Below, piece by piece: positions 12,110 through 19,959 of a DNA stretch of 51,643 bases. The stretch lies in the IMG/VR virus record IMGVR_UViG_3300023245_000021, positions 1 through 51,643 of that record; one strand, written 5' to 3'. The DNA is from a virus. Each line of letters begins with the position of its first letter. Position 1 is the first letter of the stretch. The notes under the pieces are model-generated. The model saw only the letters and a program-made list of their open reading frames with translations, did not search any database and was not told where the DNA came from. A program made the position numbers and the translations under genes.

Positions 12110-14740
12110 ATGGATCAATATCAAGAATTTATACATCGCTCGCGTTATGCACGTTGGATACCGGAGCTTAACCGCCGCGAGTCTTGGAGTGAGACAGTGC
12201 ATCGTTATGTCAACTTCTGGCTTGAGCGCGAGCAAATCACAGCAGCTGAGGGTAAGAAGATATACAACGCTATCTACAACCTAGAAGTCATGCCGTCTAT
12301 GCGGTGTCTTATGACAGCCGGGCCTGCGTTAGCTAAAGATAATGCAGCAGGTTTTAATTGCGCCTATGCTCAAATTGACTCACCGCGTTCTTTTGACGAG
12401 CTAATGTATATTCTTATGTGTGGCACCGGCAAAGGGTTTAGCGTCGAGCGGAACTTTATAAACGAGCTACCTATTGTCGCCGAGAGCTTTCATACGACGG
12501 ACAGCGTTATTGTCGTTAGCGATAGTAAAAGTGGATGGGCCTCGGCGTTCCGCGAGCTAATAGCCTTGCTGTACGCAGGTAAAATCCCTCAGTGGGACGT
12601 AAGCAGAGTAAGGCCCTCGGGGGCTAGATTAAAAACCTTTGGCGGGAGGGCATCTGGCCCAGAGCCTTTAGTAGATCTTTTTAATTTCTGCGTAGGTATT
12701 TTCCCTAAAGCCAAGGGCCGTAAATTAACCTCTATTGAGTGTCATGATATTTGCTGTAAGATAGCAGACATTGTAGTAGTAGGAGGCGTCAGGCGCTCAG
12801 CGCTTATTAGCCTCTCTAATCTTTCAGACCAACGAATGTCTAAGGCTAAGTCCGGCGACTGGTGGAGAAATGAGGGGCATAGACGCTTAGCCAATAATAG
12901 TGTTGCTTATACTGAGAAGCCTGACTTTCAGTCTTATTTGGCCGAGATGCAAAACCTCTATGAGTCTAAGGCCGGCGAGCGCGGAATCTTTAGTCGTGTT
13001 GCGGCCCAGAAGATAGCCGCTAAGAACGGACGACGCGACGCTGATCAAGACTTTGGCACAAATCCTTGTCTCCATCCTGATTCTCTAGTTCAGACGATAC
13101 ACGGCGTTGTGCGCATAGCAGACATAACCGAGCCTACTAAGGTCTATACTATGCAAGCAGACGGCTCTTTAGGTATACGCGACTGTTCGGCTTCTTGGGT
13201 TAGTAAAAAGAATGCTGCTACGCTAAACATCACCATAGCGTCAGGCAAGGTAGTAAGGTGTACGCCTGACCATAAGATCTTCATAGAGGGCAAGGGTTGG
13301 ATAGAAGCCAAAGACATTCAGATTAAAGACCGTGTTGTTCACTTGGTGCGTAGTCGAAGAGGCGCGGCCTACTCAGGGGTTAAGCTAACAACCCAAGGGC
13401 CTCGGGACTATATCATGGAGCATAGGTTAGTGTGGGCTAGTGAGTATGGCCCTATTCCCGAGTACCACGACATACATCACATAGATGGAGACACATATAA
13501 TAATGACATAGATAACTTAGAGTGTCTTAGCCATAGTGACCATGCCAGACTCACAGCCTTAGAGCAGCCCAACAACCACGCGGTGTGCGGGCTCAGAGAC
13601 CATTCGCCGGGAAGACACGGCAGCTTACAGGGTTTTGTCTCTCCGGCCAACAGTAAGCACGGGGCCAAAACCATAATCCCTATGCCAGAGGAGTTGAAAG
13701 CAGGGTTACATCAGGTGGCTTCAGTGGTTGCTATTAGCGAAGGAGAGACTACAGACGTTTATGACCTAACAGTAGAAGATACTCATAACTTTATAGCAGA
13801 CTTTGTTGTTGTCCATAACTGTAGTGAGATTATACTAAGATCTAATCAGTTCTGTAACCTCAGCGAAGTAGTTGTGCGGGCTGATGATACTGTAAAGACC
13901 CTTAAGAAAAAGGTCGAGATGGCAGCTATCATAGGAACCCTCCAAGCTACGCTCACTGACTTCAGATACTTACGAAAAGTCTGGAAGAAGAACACAGAAG
14001 AAGAGGCGTTACTTGGTGTCAGCTTGACGGGCATCATGGACAATAAACTACTTAATAACTGTACGGATAAACTCAATGAAACACTTGAAAGTCTTAAAGC
14101 AGTGGCTGTTGTTACGAATAAGAAGTGGGCGTCTAAGCTTGGTATCAATCAGTCTGCGGCTATTACATGCGTTAAGCCAAGCGGTACTGTCAGTCAGCTT
14201 GTTAATTCTGCCAGTGGCATTCATCCTCGTTTCAGCAACTATTATATTCGAAGAGTACGCTCGGATAAAAAAGACCCGTTGGCAGTCTTCATGCAAGAAG
14301 CCGGATTTGCCGCCGAAACAGACGTAACCTCTAAGGAGACCCTAGTGTTTGGGTTTCCTATTAAGTCGCCAGAGGGCTCAGTGACTGTAAAACAAGTAGG
14401 GGCCATGCAGCAACTAAAGCTCTGGAAGGCTTATCAGGATCATTGGTGCGAACATAAGCCAAGCATCACTGTCTACTACACCGACGACGAGTTCCTTCAA
14501 GTGACTCAGTGGATCTGGGAGAACTTTGATAGTGTTAGCGGGATTAGTTTATTGCCGGTCAGTGATCATGTCTATCAGCAAGCCCCTTATGAGGACATAA
14601 GCGCCGAAGAGTACGAGCGCTTAGTCGCCGAGATGCCAAGCGGCATAGACTGGAACGACTTGCAGAACTTTGAAACCGAAGATAACACAACAGGCTCTCA
14701 AGAACTTGCTTGCGTAGGAGGTACTTGTGAAATTGTCTAA
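12110..14740 (+). CDS. nrdJ: Class II ribonucleoside-triphosphate reductase with intein (876 aa precursor)
   Basis: Adenosylcobalamin-dependent, single-chain reductase making dNTPs from NTPs. Extein features fit the L. leichmannii RTPR type: FNCAYAQ (Cys84), GGVRRSALISLSNL, NPCSEI with radical Cys571 and Glu573, Cys582 eleven residues on, the phosphate loop KPSGTVSQL, and the C-terminal redox pair CVGGTC (Cys868, Cys873). Residues 320-570 are an intein, so the mature enzyme has 625 residues. No B12 synthesis gene is present; the host must supply cobalamin. SD AGAGGAAAAG. The end overlaps the next gene by 14 bases. Confidence 0.95.
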   Translation: MDQYQEFIHRSRYARWIPELNRRESWSETVHRYVNFWLEREQITAAEGKKIYNAIYNLEVMPSMRCLMTAGPALAKDNAAGFNCAYAQIDSPRSFDELMYILMCGTGKGFSVERNFINELPIVAESFHTTDSVIVVSDSKSGWASAFRELIALLYAGKIPQWDVSRVRPSGARLKTFGGRASGPEPLVDLFNFCVGIFPKAKGRKLTSIECHDICCKIADIVVVGGVRRSALISLSNLSDQRMSKAKSGDWWRNEGHRRLANNSVAYTEKPDFQSYLAEMQNLYESKAGERGIFSRVAAQKIAAKNGRRDADQDFGTNPCLHPDSLVQTIHGVVRIADITEPTKVYTMQADGSLGIRDCSASWVSKKNAATLNITIASGKVVRCTPDHKIFIEGKGWIEAKDIQIKDRVVHLVRSRRGAAYSGVKLTTQGPRDYIMEHRLVWASEYGPIPEYHDIHHIDGDTYNNDIDNLECLSHSDHARLTALEQPNNHAVCGLRDHSPGRHGSLQGFVSPANSKHGAKTIIPMPEELKAGLHQVASVVAISEGETTDVYDLTVEDTHNFIADFVVVHNCSEIILRSNQFCNLSEVVVRADDTVKTLKKKVEMAAIIGTLQATLTDFRYLRKVWKKNTEEEALLGVSLTGIMDNKLLNNCTDKLNETLESLKAVAVVTNKKWASKLGINQSAAITCVKPSGTVSQLVNSASGIHPRFSNYYIRRVRSDKKDPLAVFMQEAGFAAETDVTSKETLVFGFPIKSPEGSVTVKQVGAMQQLKLWKAYQDHWCEHKPSITVYYTDDEFLQVTQWIWENFDSVSGISLLPVSDHVYQQAPYEDISAEEYERLVAEMPSGIDWNDLQNFETEDNTTGSQELACVGGTCEIV
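13067..13819 (+). mobile_element. Intein with HNH endonuclease inside the reductase (251 aa)
   Basis: Begins at Cys320 (NP|CLHPDSLV) and ends VVVHN570 before Cys571. Splicing blocks are visible: N1 block CLHPDSLVQTIHGVV, block B CTPDHKIFI, block F YDLTVEDTHNFIAD, block G VVVHN|C. An HNH_3-type nuclease, HRLVWASEYGPIPEYHDIHH followed by IDGDTYNNDIDNL, occupies about residues 436-482. All catalytic positions (Cys1, block B His, terminal His-Asn, Cys+1) are intact, so it should splice and may home. Confidence 0.95.
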
Positions 14741-14963
14741 AGGAAAAGAAGCGACTATTATAGGCTTTAAGGTTTTGATAAACTGCGAAGGTGTCATTGT
14801 TACGGAGATTAGCGGTATGCCGGCTGCTGATCTCCATAAGGTCTTTAAAGACAATGAATTGGTCATTATGAGAAACATTGTAAAACTTACGAAACAAAAG
14901 ATAGAGCCGCTGCATCAGTTTTTAGAAGATGAGCTGACTGCGCTAAACCACCCAATAGACTGA
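14727..14963 (+). CDS. Small hypothetical protein after the reductase (78 aa)
   Basis: GTG start 14727 with a clear SD TAGGAGGTACT inside the reductase tail. A beta-rich N-terminal half (ATIIGFKVLINCEGVIVTEI) is followed by a helical C-terminus. No family is recognised. It is the last rightward gene; its stop is nine bases from the stop of the convergent gene. Confidence 0.7.
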   Translation: MKLSKGKEATIIGFKVLINCEGVIVTEISGMPAADLHKVFKDNELVIMRNIVKLTKQKIEPLHQFLEDELTALNHPID

Positions 14964-14972
14964 GGAGCTATC

Positions 14973-15221
14973 CTAGCGTTTAGACTTAGCCCCCGAACAC
15001 TGCCAACGCTTGCGAGATAAGTTGTTAGGAGTGTTTGGGTCATTTTGTTTCTTCTTAGATAAACCCTTCTTTATACCCTGACTCCGCGCACAATAGCTAT
15101 CCCCCTTCGCAGTCCCGGCACGTACTCGCGGCCCGCCGTCTTTGGCTTTGCCGGCTTGACCGTAGCTTACTTTCTTTCCACTAGCCGTTATCTTTTCTTT
15201 TGCTTTGCCTTTTTGTGGCAT
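14973..15221 (-). CDS. Small basic phage protein, DUF6321-like (82 aa)
   Basis: Lys-, Gly- and Ser-rich protein ending GDSYCARSQGIKK, LSRKRWQCSGAKSKR. The pattern GD-x-YCARS...NLSRKRW-x-C is one I associate with short proteins near the ends of marine phage structural operons. Two or three Cys might bind metal. It is the last gene of the leftward unit. Role unknown. Confidence 0.65.
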   Translation of the reverse strand: MPQKGKAKEKITASGKKVSYGQAGKAKDGGPRVRAGTAKGDSYCARSQGIKKGLSKKKQNDPNTPNNLSRKRWQCSGAKSKR

Positions 15222-15243
15222 TGTTATTTTCCTTTCGTAGGTA

Positions 15244-15642
15244 TTATTTTATAATCAGCGTAAACGCCTTGGCCTCTAGCTCAGATCTCATAGCCTTTAA
15301 AGCCTTTAAAGACGACAGCACTGCATCCTCTCCGCCTAAGTGACCGTGCTTTAAACCCACAAGAATACAACCGAGAGTGTCGCGGACTAGATTGCCGGCA
15401 TGAAATAGAATCTCGGTTCGGCCCTCTACGTCCTGTAGGTGCCAGACTTGTACATACTTTCCAGACCCAGAGCTCTCAAGCCAAGTGCATTCATAAGTCC
15501 CTTCGGGGATACAGCTTATGTTTGTTTGGTTGTTTAGCCACGGGCGCTCTAAAGTCTTTAGGGTTTTGCCGGACGGCAGCGATAAGGTGCCTAGAGTTAT
15601 ATACGGCCTATATGTTCGGCTTAGGGTTAAGGTATGTTTCAT
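15244..15642 (-). CDS. DUF5675 protein, candidate lysis enzyme (132 aa)
   Basis: The sequence shows LGTLSLPSGKTLKTLERPW, CIPEGTYEC and ILFHAGN...GCILVG, the landmarks of DUF5675. The HAGN-x(n)-GCI pattern with one His and one Cys recalls L,D-transpeptidase-type active sites. It overlaps the holin gene by four bases (ATGA), and no other peptidoglycan hydrolase was recognised in the window, so it is a candidate endolysin. That role is inference; the family is officially of unknown function as far as I know. Confidence 0.75.
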   Translation of the reverse strand: MKHTLTLSRTYRPYITLGTLSLPSGKTLKTLERPWLNNQTNISCIPEGTYECTWLESSGSGKYVQVWHLQDVEGRTEILFHAGNLVRDTLGCILVGLKHGHLGGEDAVLSSLKALKAMRSELEAKAFTLIIK

Positions 15643-16013
15643 TTTCCCAAGAGCTTCATAAACTTGGTAGCCCCTTTAACTCCAAAGGATGCAGTGACGC
15701 CTACGCCCAGTAGATATTGATACCAAACCGGAAGGGTGCTAAGGACTGCAAAGCCTGACTTTACTCTGGCAATAATCTCAGGGTCATTAGTCAGCGCACC
15801 GTACATGATTAATATCATCGGCAGGGTTAATAGCAGTATTAAGTATTCGTCTTTCCAAGAATCCCCCGAGGCTTCGGCCATCTTAGTTTCCCAATCAGCC
15901 GCGTTGTTTATAGTACTGAGCTGTCGTTCGTGGGTGGCTTGGGCTTTCTCTGCTTTGTTCTTTAGCCAACCCCCAAGGAGTCCTGTTACTGACGAGACTA
16001 TAGAGCCTATCAT
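15639..16013 (-). CDS. Three-TM holin (GTA_holin_3TM type, 124 aa)
   Basis: Forms the membrane lesion for lysis. A polar helix with DWETKMAEASGDSWKDEY is followed by hydrophobic segments near 57-74 (LILLLTLPMILIM), 86-100 and 98-115, matching the 3-TM holin family of Gram-negative phages. Translation is coupled to the DUF5675 gene by ATGA. It starts two bases after the large ejection protein gene ends. Confidence 0.85.
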   Translation of the reverse strand: MIGSIVSSVTGLLGGWLKNKAEKAQATHERQLSTINNAADWETKMAEASGDSWKDEYLILLLTLPMILIMYGALTNDPEIIARVKSGFAVLSTLPVWYQYLLGVGVTASFGVKGATKFMKLLGK

Positions 16014-16015
16014 TT

Positions 16016-19000
16016 CTATTTACCTCCTGCTTTATTACAATTTCTTTTTAGTTTGCTTAAGACTTTGCCGCCCTTTGCCATGCTTAAAGCCCTTAGCGGA
16101 TCATCTCTGTCCATGTACGCAGTACCCGCGCCTTCATTGTACGGCAACCCAGTGAGCTTATTGATACGCTCGTCGGGCTCAGAAGGTGCGTTAGGTACAT
16201 CCACTTCGCCGCCGCCTGCTTTTCCGAGTCTTTCTAGTGTTTCTTCTTCGAGGTCAAACGGGTTTAAAGTTGCTTCGCCATATAGTGTTAAGTCTTCTAA
16301 GGCTTTAAAAACCGAGATATACTCTCTTTTAGTTTTAAAAATCTCAGAGTAAAGATTAGCATCTTCAGACTTTGAAGCCTTTAAAACCTCTTCAAGCCTA
16401 TCATCAATAACGGGAGGAGCTGTAGGCTTAAACTCTCCTTTTAACATGCTCATTGCTGCGGGTCTAGAGAGGCCGCTTTCTTTTAACATGCTTAGAGTCT
16501 TGTAGCGCCCATAAAGAGACGAATAGGCGTTTACTTTTTCAAATAACTCTTGTTGATATTCGTAGTTTTTGCTCTGACGCGCAACATAGTTATCTAGCAT
16601 TGAGATAGCCGAGTCTTCGCCTACTTTATAAAAAGGCTTGACGTTAGAGCGCATCTTCTTATTATAGTCTGACACCGCAAAGTTCATCTGCGAATCGGGG
16701 TTGTGATTAGTAAACTTAATCCCTGTGAAGTTGGCAATCAGCGCATGTTTATTCACAGGCCCTAGTTTCTCTTCTTCTTCGCCAGTGTAAGCATCTACAT
16801 AATCACCAAGCTTCATAACACTTGTAACAGTTCCCGGCTCGACGGACTTATAGAGGTGCGTAAACATGGTTGCTATTTTCTCAGCGCCTGAATCGCTAGG
16901 AGGGAACAATAACTTGCCTCCAAGGGTTCTTCCGTCGGGGCTTGCCAGTGCAGTACCTACGTCGCCAATAGCCTTTGTAGCGATGGACTCCGTAAGAAAA
17001 GGAGTTGATAAAGTCCAAACACCTTTAAAGGCTGCATCAACTAAATAGTCGTCAAGCTGTTCGCCGCGTAGTTCGCCTTCTATAATCCTGTCTAAGACAG
17101 CTAATACAGGTTCTTTTATAGTATTATAAGAGTCTAAATACTTAGTAGACACCTTAGTTATATCGCCGTTCTCTTTTCGATACCAAATAAAGTTACTATT
17201 CTTTTCAAACTTTCCTTCGGCCATCTTTGTGTGGTGCATTCTTTCTTCGTCTGTCCAACCCATCAAGTCTGCTGAGAGTTTAGATGCTTCGCCTACGCCA
17301 ACCATAGCGGTAGTGAAACCTGCCATTCTTTTAAGCCCGCGATTCCGTAGCACAGCATTCCCGGAGTTTAGCTCCTTACTAGCTTGCTTAACAATATGAT
17401 AGCTCGTTCTAACTATCTCAGCCGGAAAAGATATAAAGTTTCCGATCGGAAGATAGTTGAGTTTCTTTAAGCCCTTAGCAACCCTATCATAGTTAGGAAT
17501 AGTGTTTTGCACAATGTCTGCTGCTTCGCGCTCTAAGGCATCTATAGACGAGCTAGGCTTGGCGCGCTTTAAAGTGTCTAGCTCTGTCATAAACCCAGAC
17601 ATTTTAAAGTAGTCATCTGTAGCCATATATGAGTCTTCCATGAAACGCAGGACTCTGTTATTCTTAATTTGATTAGTTATTGGTGTAGTGCCAAAGTCCT
17701 TAGAAGAAAGTTTTATAAGTTCTTTAAACTGATTAATTTTAATGTTGGTGTTAATCACCCCCAAGTCTACAAACTTAGCATAAATCGTATCTAGTTCTTT
17801 ATCGCCTTTCCCGTCCATCTGATTCCACAAGACTTTCATGTGTCCTCTGTTTTTAGAAAAAGGGTTGAACGCGGCCAAGTCTCCGTTAGCTATTGCAAAC
17901 TGCGCGCCACCAATTATGTTGCGAAGCCCTGTAACGTGGCTGTAGATAGTTTTAGATGCTTGTGCCGCGCCTTTATATTTTAAAAAGACTTTGTAGGCTT
18001 CAGCAGCTCCGTTAGTGCTAGTAGATAAAAACGCAAGCGAGTCTTCTTGGCGCGCTAGGAACTTAGCCATTTGAGGCGTAGTATATTTGCCATCAAGAAT
18101 CGAGTTAGTGCTCTGTATTTTTGTAGTTAATTTGCCTTCTTCAACAGCTATGCTTTTAGGGCCTTGAATATACTTGCCGGACTTCCCAAGTTGGTTAGCT
18201 ATTTGATAAAAGTTATTAACCTCGTAGATCCTCGCGGCTTTACTTAAACTAAGAATTATGTTTTCAGCAGGGTCTTTTATCTCACCTAATAGGTTTTTAA
18301 TTTCTTGAGGCATATTAACATTCTTTTGATGGAACTTAGCCACGCGCCGAACTTGCGTCATGTGGTCAAGCACTTTCTTATCTGATTTACCAAGGAGCTC
18401 GTTTATTTCTTTGGTGGCCAAGCGGCGCGCCTGAACTTCAGTTAGCTTAGGATTGGACACAAGCTTAGAGTCTTTTAAAACTCCAATAGCTTTTCGCTTC
18501 AACTCTGGGTCAATAACAAAGTTCGCCGCGTCATCAAAGGCTTTATAAGAAGTGCGTAAGTATTGTCCGACATTCCCCTGAATGCTTTCAATCGTGTTTT
18601 TTAAAAACCCCTTGCTTCCGGCAAGCTGTAGAGATACTTTATCAATTAAATAACGAGCGTCTAAAACAGACTCGGCAACGCCTACCGAAATCTTAGAATC
18701 TTCGGCTAGCTGTATTGCTTGTTGTTCAAAGGGCAAGTCAGTATATTTAGAGACGTCGGTGGTTAACAGCTCTTGGGCCTTATCAGCATTCATAGTCCTA
18801 GCAGTCTTATCCGTAAACGAATCAAGAGCATTAGTTAGACGCCTAGAAATCTGCGTAGCTTCTACAAGTGTAGCGCGTTGTTGGGCTTGGCTCTGATTAA
18901 AGAAAGTAAACATCTTTGGAGTTGCATAGCCCCTAGAGGTAAAAATCTGCTGTTGGACTTGGTTTATTTTAGCCTTCGCCCACTCAACCCCTTTCTTGCC

Positions 19001-19957
19001 CTCGGTGTTTTGATCATCAAGCTGCTTTAACCCACTGACATCTTCTGTAAGGACTTCTTTTTCAGACGGTAGATCTGTTCGGATAGCCGGGGTTTTGCCC
19101 ACAGCTCTGGCTTCTGCATCAGTTCTACGCATACTCATGCGCGCTAGCTCTGCGCCTTTGCCGGTCAAAGCTTCGGTAAGCTCATCGACTGAGGGGTTCT
19201 TGGCAGTCAATATATTCTTAAGAGCCGGCACAGCTTTAAATAAACCATCAAGCGCAAAGCCTAAACCCACATCGCCTATAAGAAGCTTTAATCTTTTAGC
19301 CGCCTGTGTGTCATTTTCGTCTGCTTGGAGCGCTTCAATGACTGTGTTTTTAGAACCTTCAGGGAAGATCGAAGCAACAGCATCAAACAAATTGTCGTCT
19401 AAGTCAGTAAGAACCTGCGAGGCTCCTGCACCTGCTAATGTATATTGTACAGCTTTGGGCACATTGCGCGCCGCAAGCTTAGGTGCCACTTTTAAAGCAG
19501 TCTTAGCGCCTATCTTAACTAAAGCTCCCGTGCCTGCAATGTAAGGGATAATAGAAGCCGCCATGCCGACCATAGTTTCAGGGGCTTTGATCTTACCGGT
19601 CAGCGGATCAATGTGCTTAGACGTCTCTAAGTATCCAAAGCCTGCACGTTTGCTTAGTTCTTTTTGCTTTGCAACATCTCCTAAGTCATCTGTTCCGAAA
19701 GCATCACCGGGCAAATAATCTATAAGGCTTACGAAGTCCCGTTGAGTATCAAGCAAGACGCGCTTTAGATCCGCACCTATGCTTGGTTTTTCAGAAGCCT
19801 CTTCTAGCAGGCTTTGGGCCGTCGTGGGCGTAGAGATTGTATCAGACGTTCTATACTTATCCTGCACAAAGCTAAGCAGTTCCTCTTTAGTGGTTTCATC
19901 GGGATGCTCTAAAGTAACTGTCTTTCCGTCTGGAAGCTGTAGAGTGGTTGTCGCCAT
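16016..19957 (-). CDS. Large internal virion/ejection protein, gp16-like position (1313 aa)
   Basis: Size and order (last of the large virion genes, after a 628-residue protein) match T7 gp16. The N-terminus TTLQLPDGKTVTLEHPDETT resembles a short module seen at the start of many large phage ejection proteins. Hydrophobic stretches lie near residues 125-180 (VGMAASIIPYIAGTGALV); the rest is long helices. I do not see a transglycosylase active site. It probably enters the cell with the DNA to form part of the trans-envelope channel. It overlaps nothing and has a 2-bp gap on each side. Confidence 0.75.
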   Translation of the reverse strand: MATTTLQLPDGKTVTLEHPDETTKEELLSFVQDKYRTSDTISTPTTAQSLLEEASEKPSIGADLKRVLLDTQRDFVSLIDYLPGDAFGTDDLGDVAKQKELSKRAGFGYLETSKHIDPLTGKIKAPETMVGMAASIIPYIAGTGALVKIGAKTALKVAPKLAARNVPKAVQYTLAGAGASQVLTDLDDNLFDAVASIFPEGSKNTVIEALQADENDTQAAKRLKLLIGDVGLGFALDGLFKAVPALKNILTAKNPSVDELTEALTGKGAELARMSMRRTDAEARAVGKTPAIRTDLPSEKEVLTEDVSGLKQLDDQNTEGKKGVEWAKAKINQVQQQIFTSRGYATPKMFTFFNQSQAQQRATLVEATQISRRLTNALDSFTDKTARTMNADKAQELLTTDVSKYTDLPFEQQAIQLAEDSKISVGVAESVLDARYLIDKVSLQLAGSKGFLKNTIESIQGNVGQYLRTSYKAFDDAANFVIDPELKRKAIGVLKDSKLVSNPKLTEVQARRLATKEINELLGKSDKKVLDHMTQVRRVAKFHQKNVNMPQEIKNLLGEIKDPAENIILSLSKAARIYEVNNFYQIANQLGKSGKYIQGPKSIAVEEGKLTTKIQSTNSILDGKYTTPQMAKFLARQEDSLAFLSTSTNGAAEAYKVFLKYKGAAQASKTIYSHVTGLRNIIGGAQFAIANGDLAAFNPFSKNRGHMKVLWNQMDGKGDKELDTIYAKFVDLGVINTNIKINQFKELIKLSSKDFGTTPITNQIKNNRVLRFMEDSYMATDDYFKMSGFMTELDTLKRAKPSSSIDALEREAADIVQNTIPNYDRVAKGLKKLNYLPIGNFISFPAEIVRTSYHIVKQASKELNSGNAVLRNRGLKRMAGFTTAMVGVGEASKLSADLMGWTDEERMHHTKMAEGKFEKNSNFIWYRKENGDITKVSTKYLDSYNTIKEPVLAVLDRIIEGELRGEQLDDYLVDAAFKGVWTLSTPFLTESIATKAIGDVGTALASPDGRTLGGKLLFPPSDSGAEKIATMFTHLYKSVEPGTVTSVMKLGDYVDAYTGEEEEKLGPVNKHALIANFTGIKFTNHNPDSQMNFAVSDYNKKMRSNVKPFYKVGEDSAISMLDNYVARQSKNYEYQQELFEKVNAYSSLYGRYKTLSMLKESGLSRPAAMSMLKGEFKPTAPPVIDDRLEEVLKASKSEDANLYSEIFKTKREYISVFKALEDLTLYGEATLNPFDLEEETLERLGKAGGGEVDVPNAPSEPDERINKLTGLPYNEGAGTAYMDRDDPLRALSMAKGGKVLSKLKRNCNKAGGK

Positions 19958-19959
19958 TG

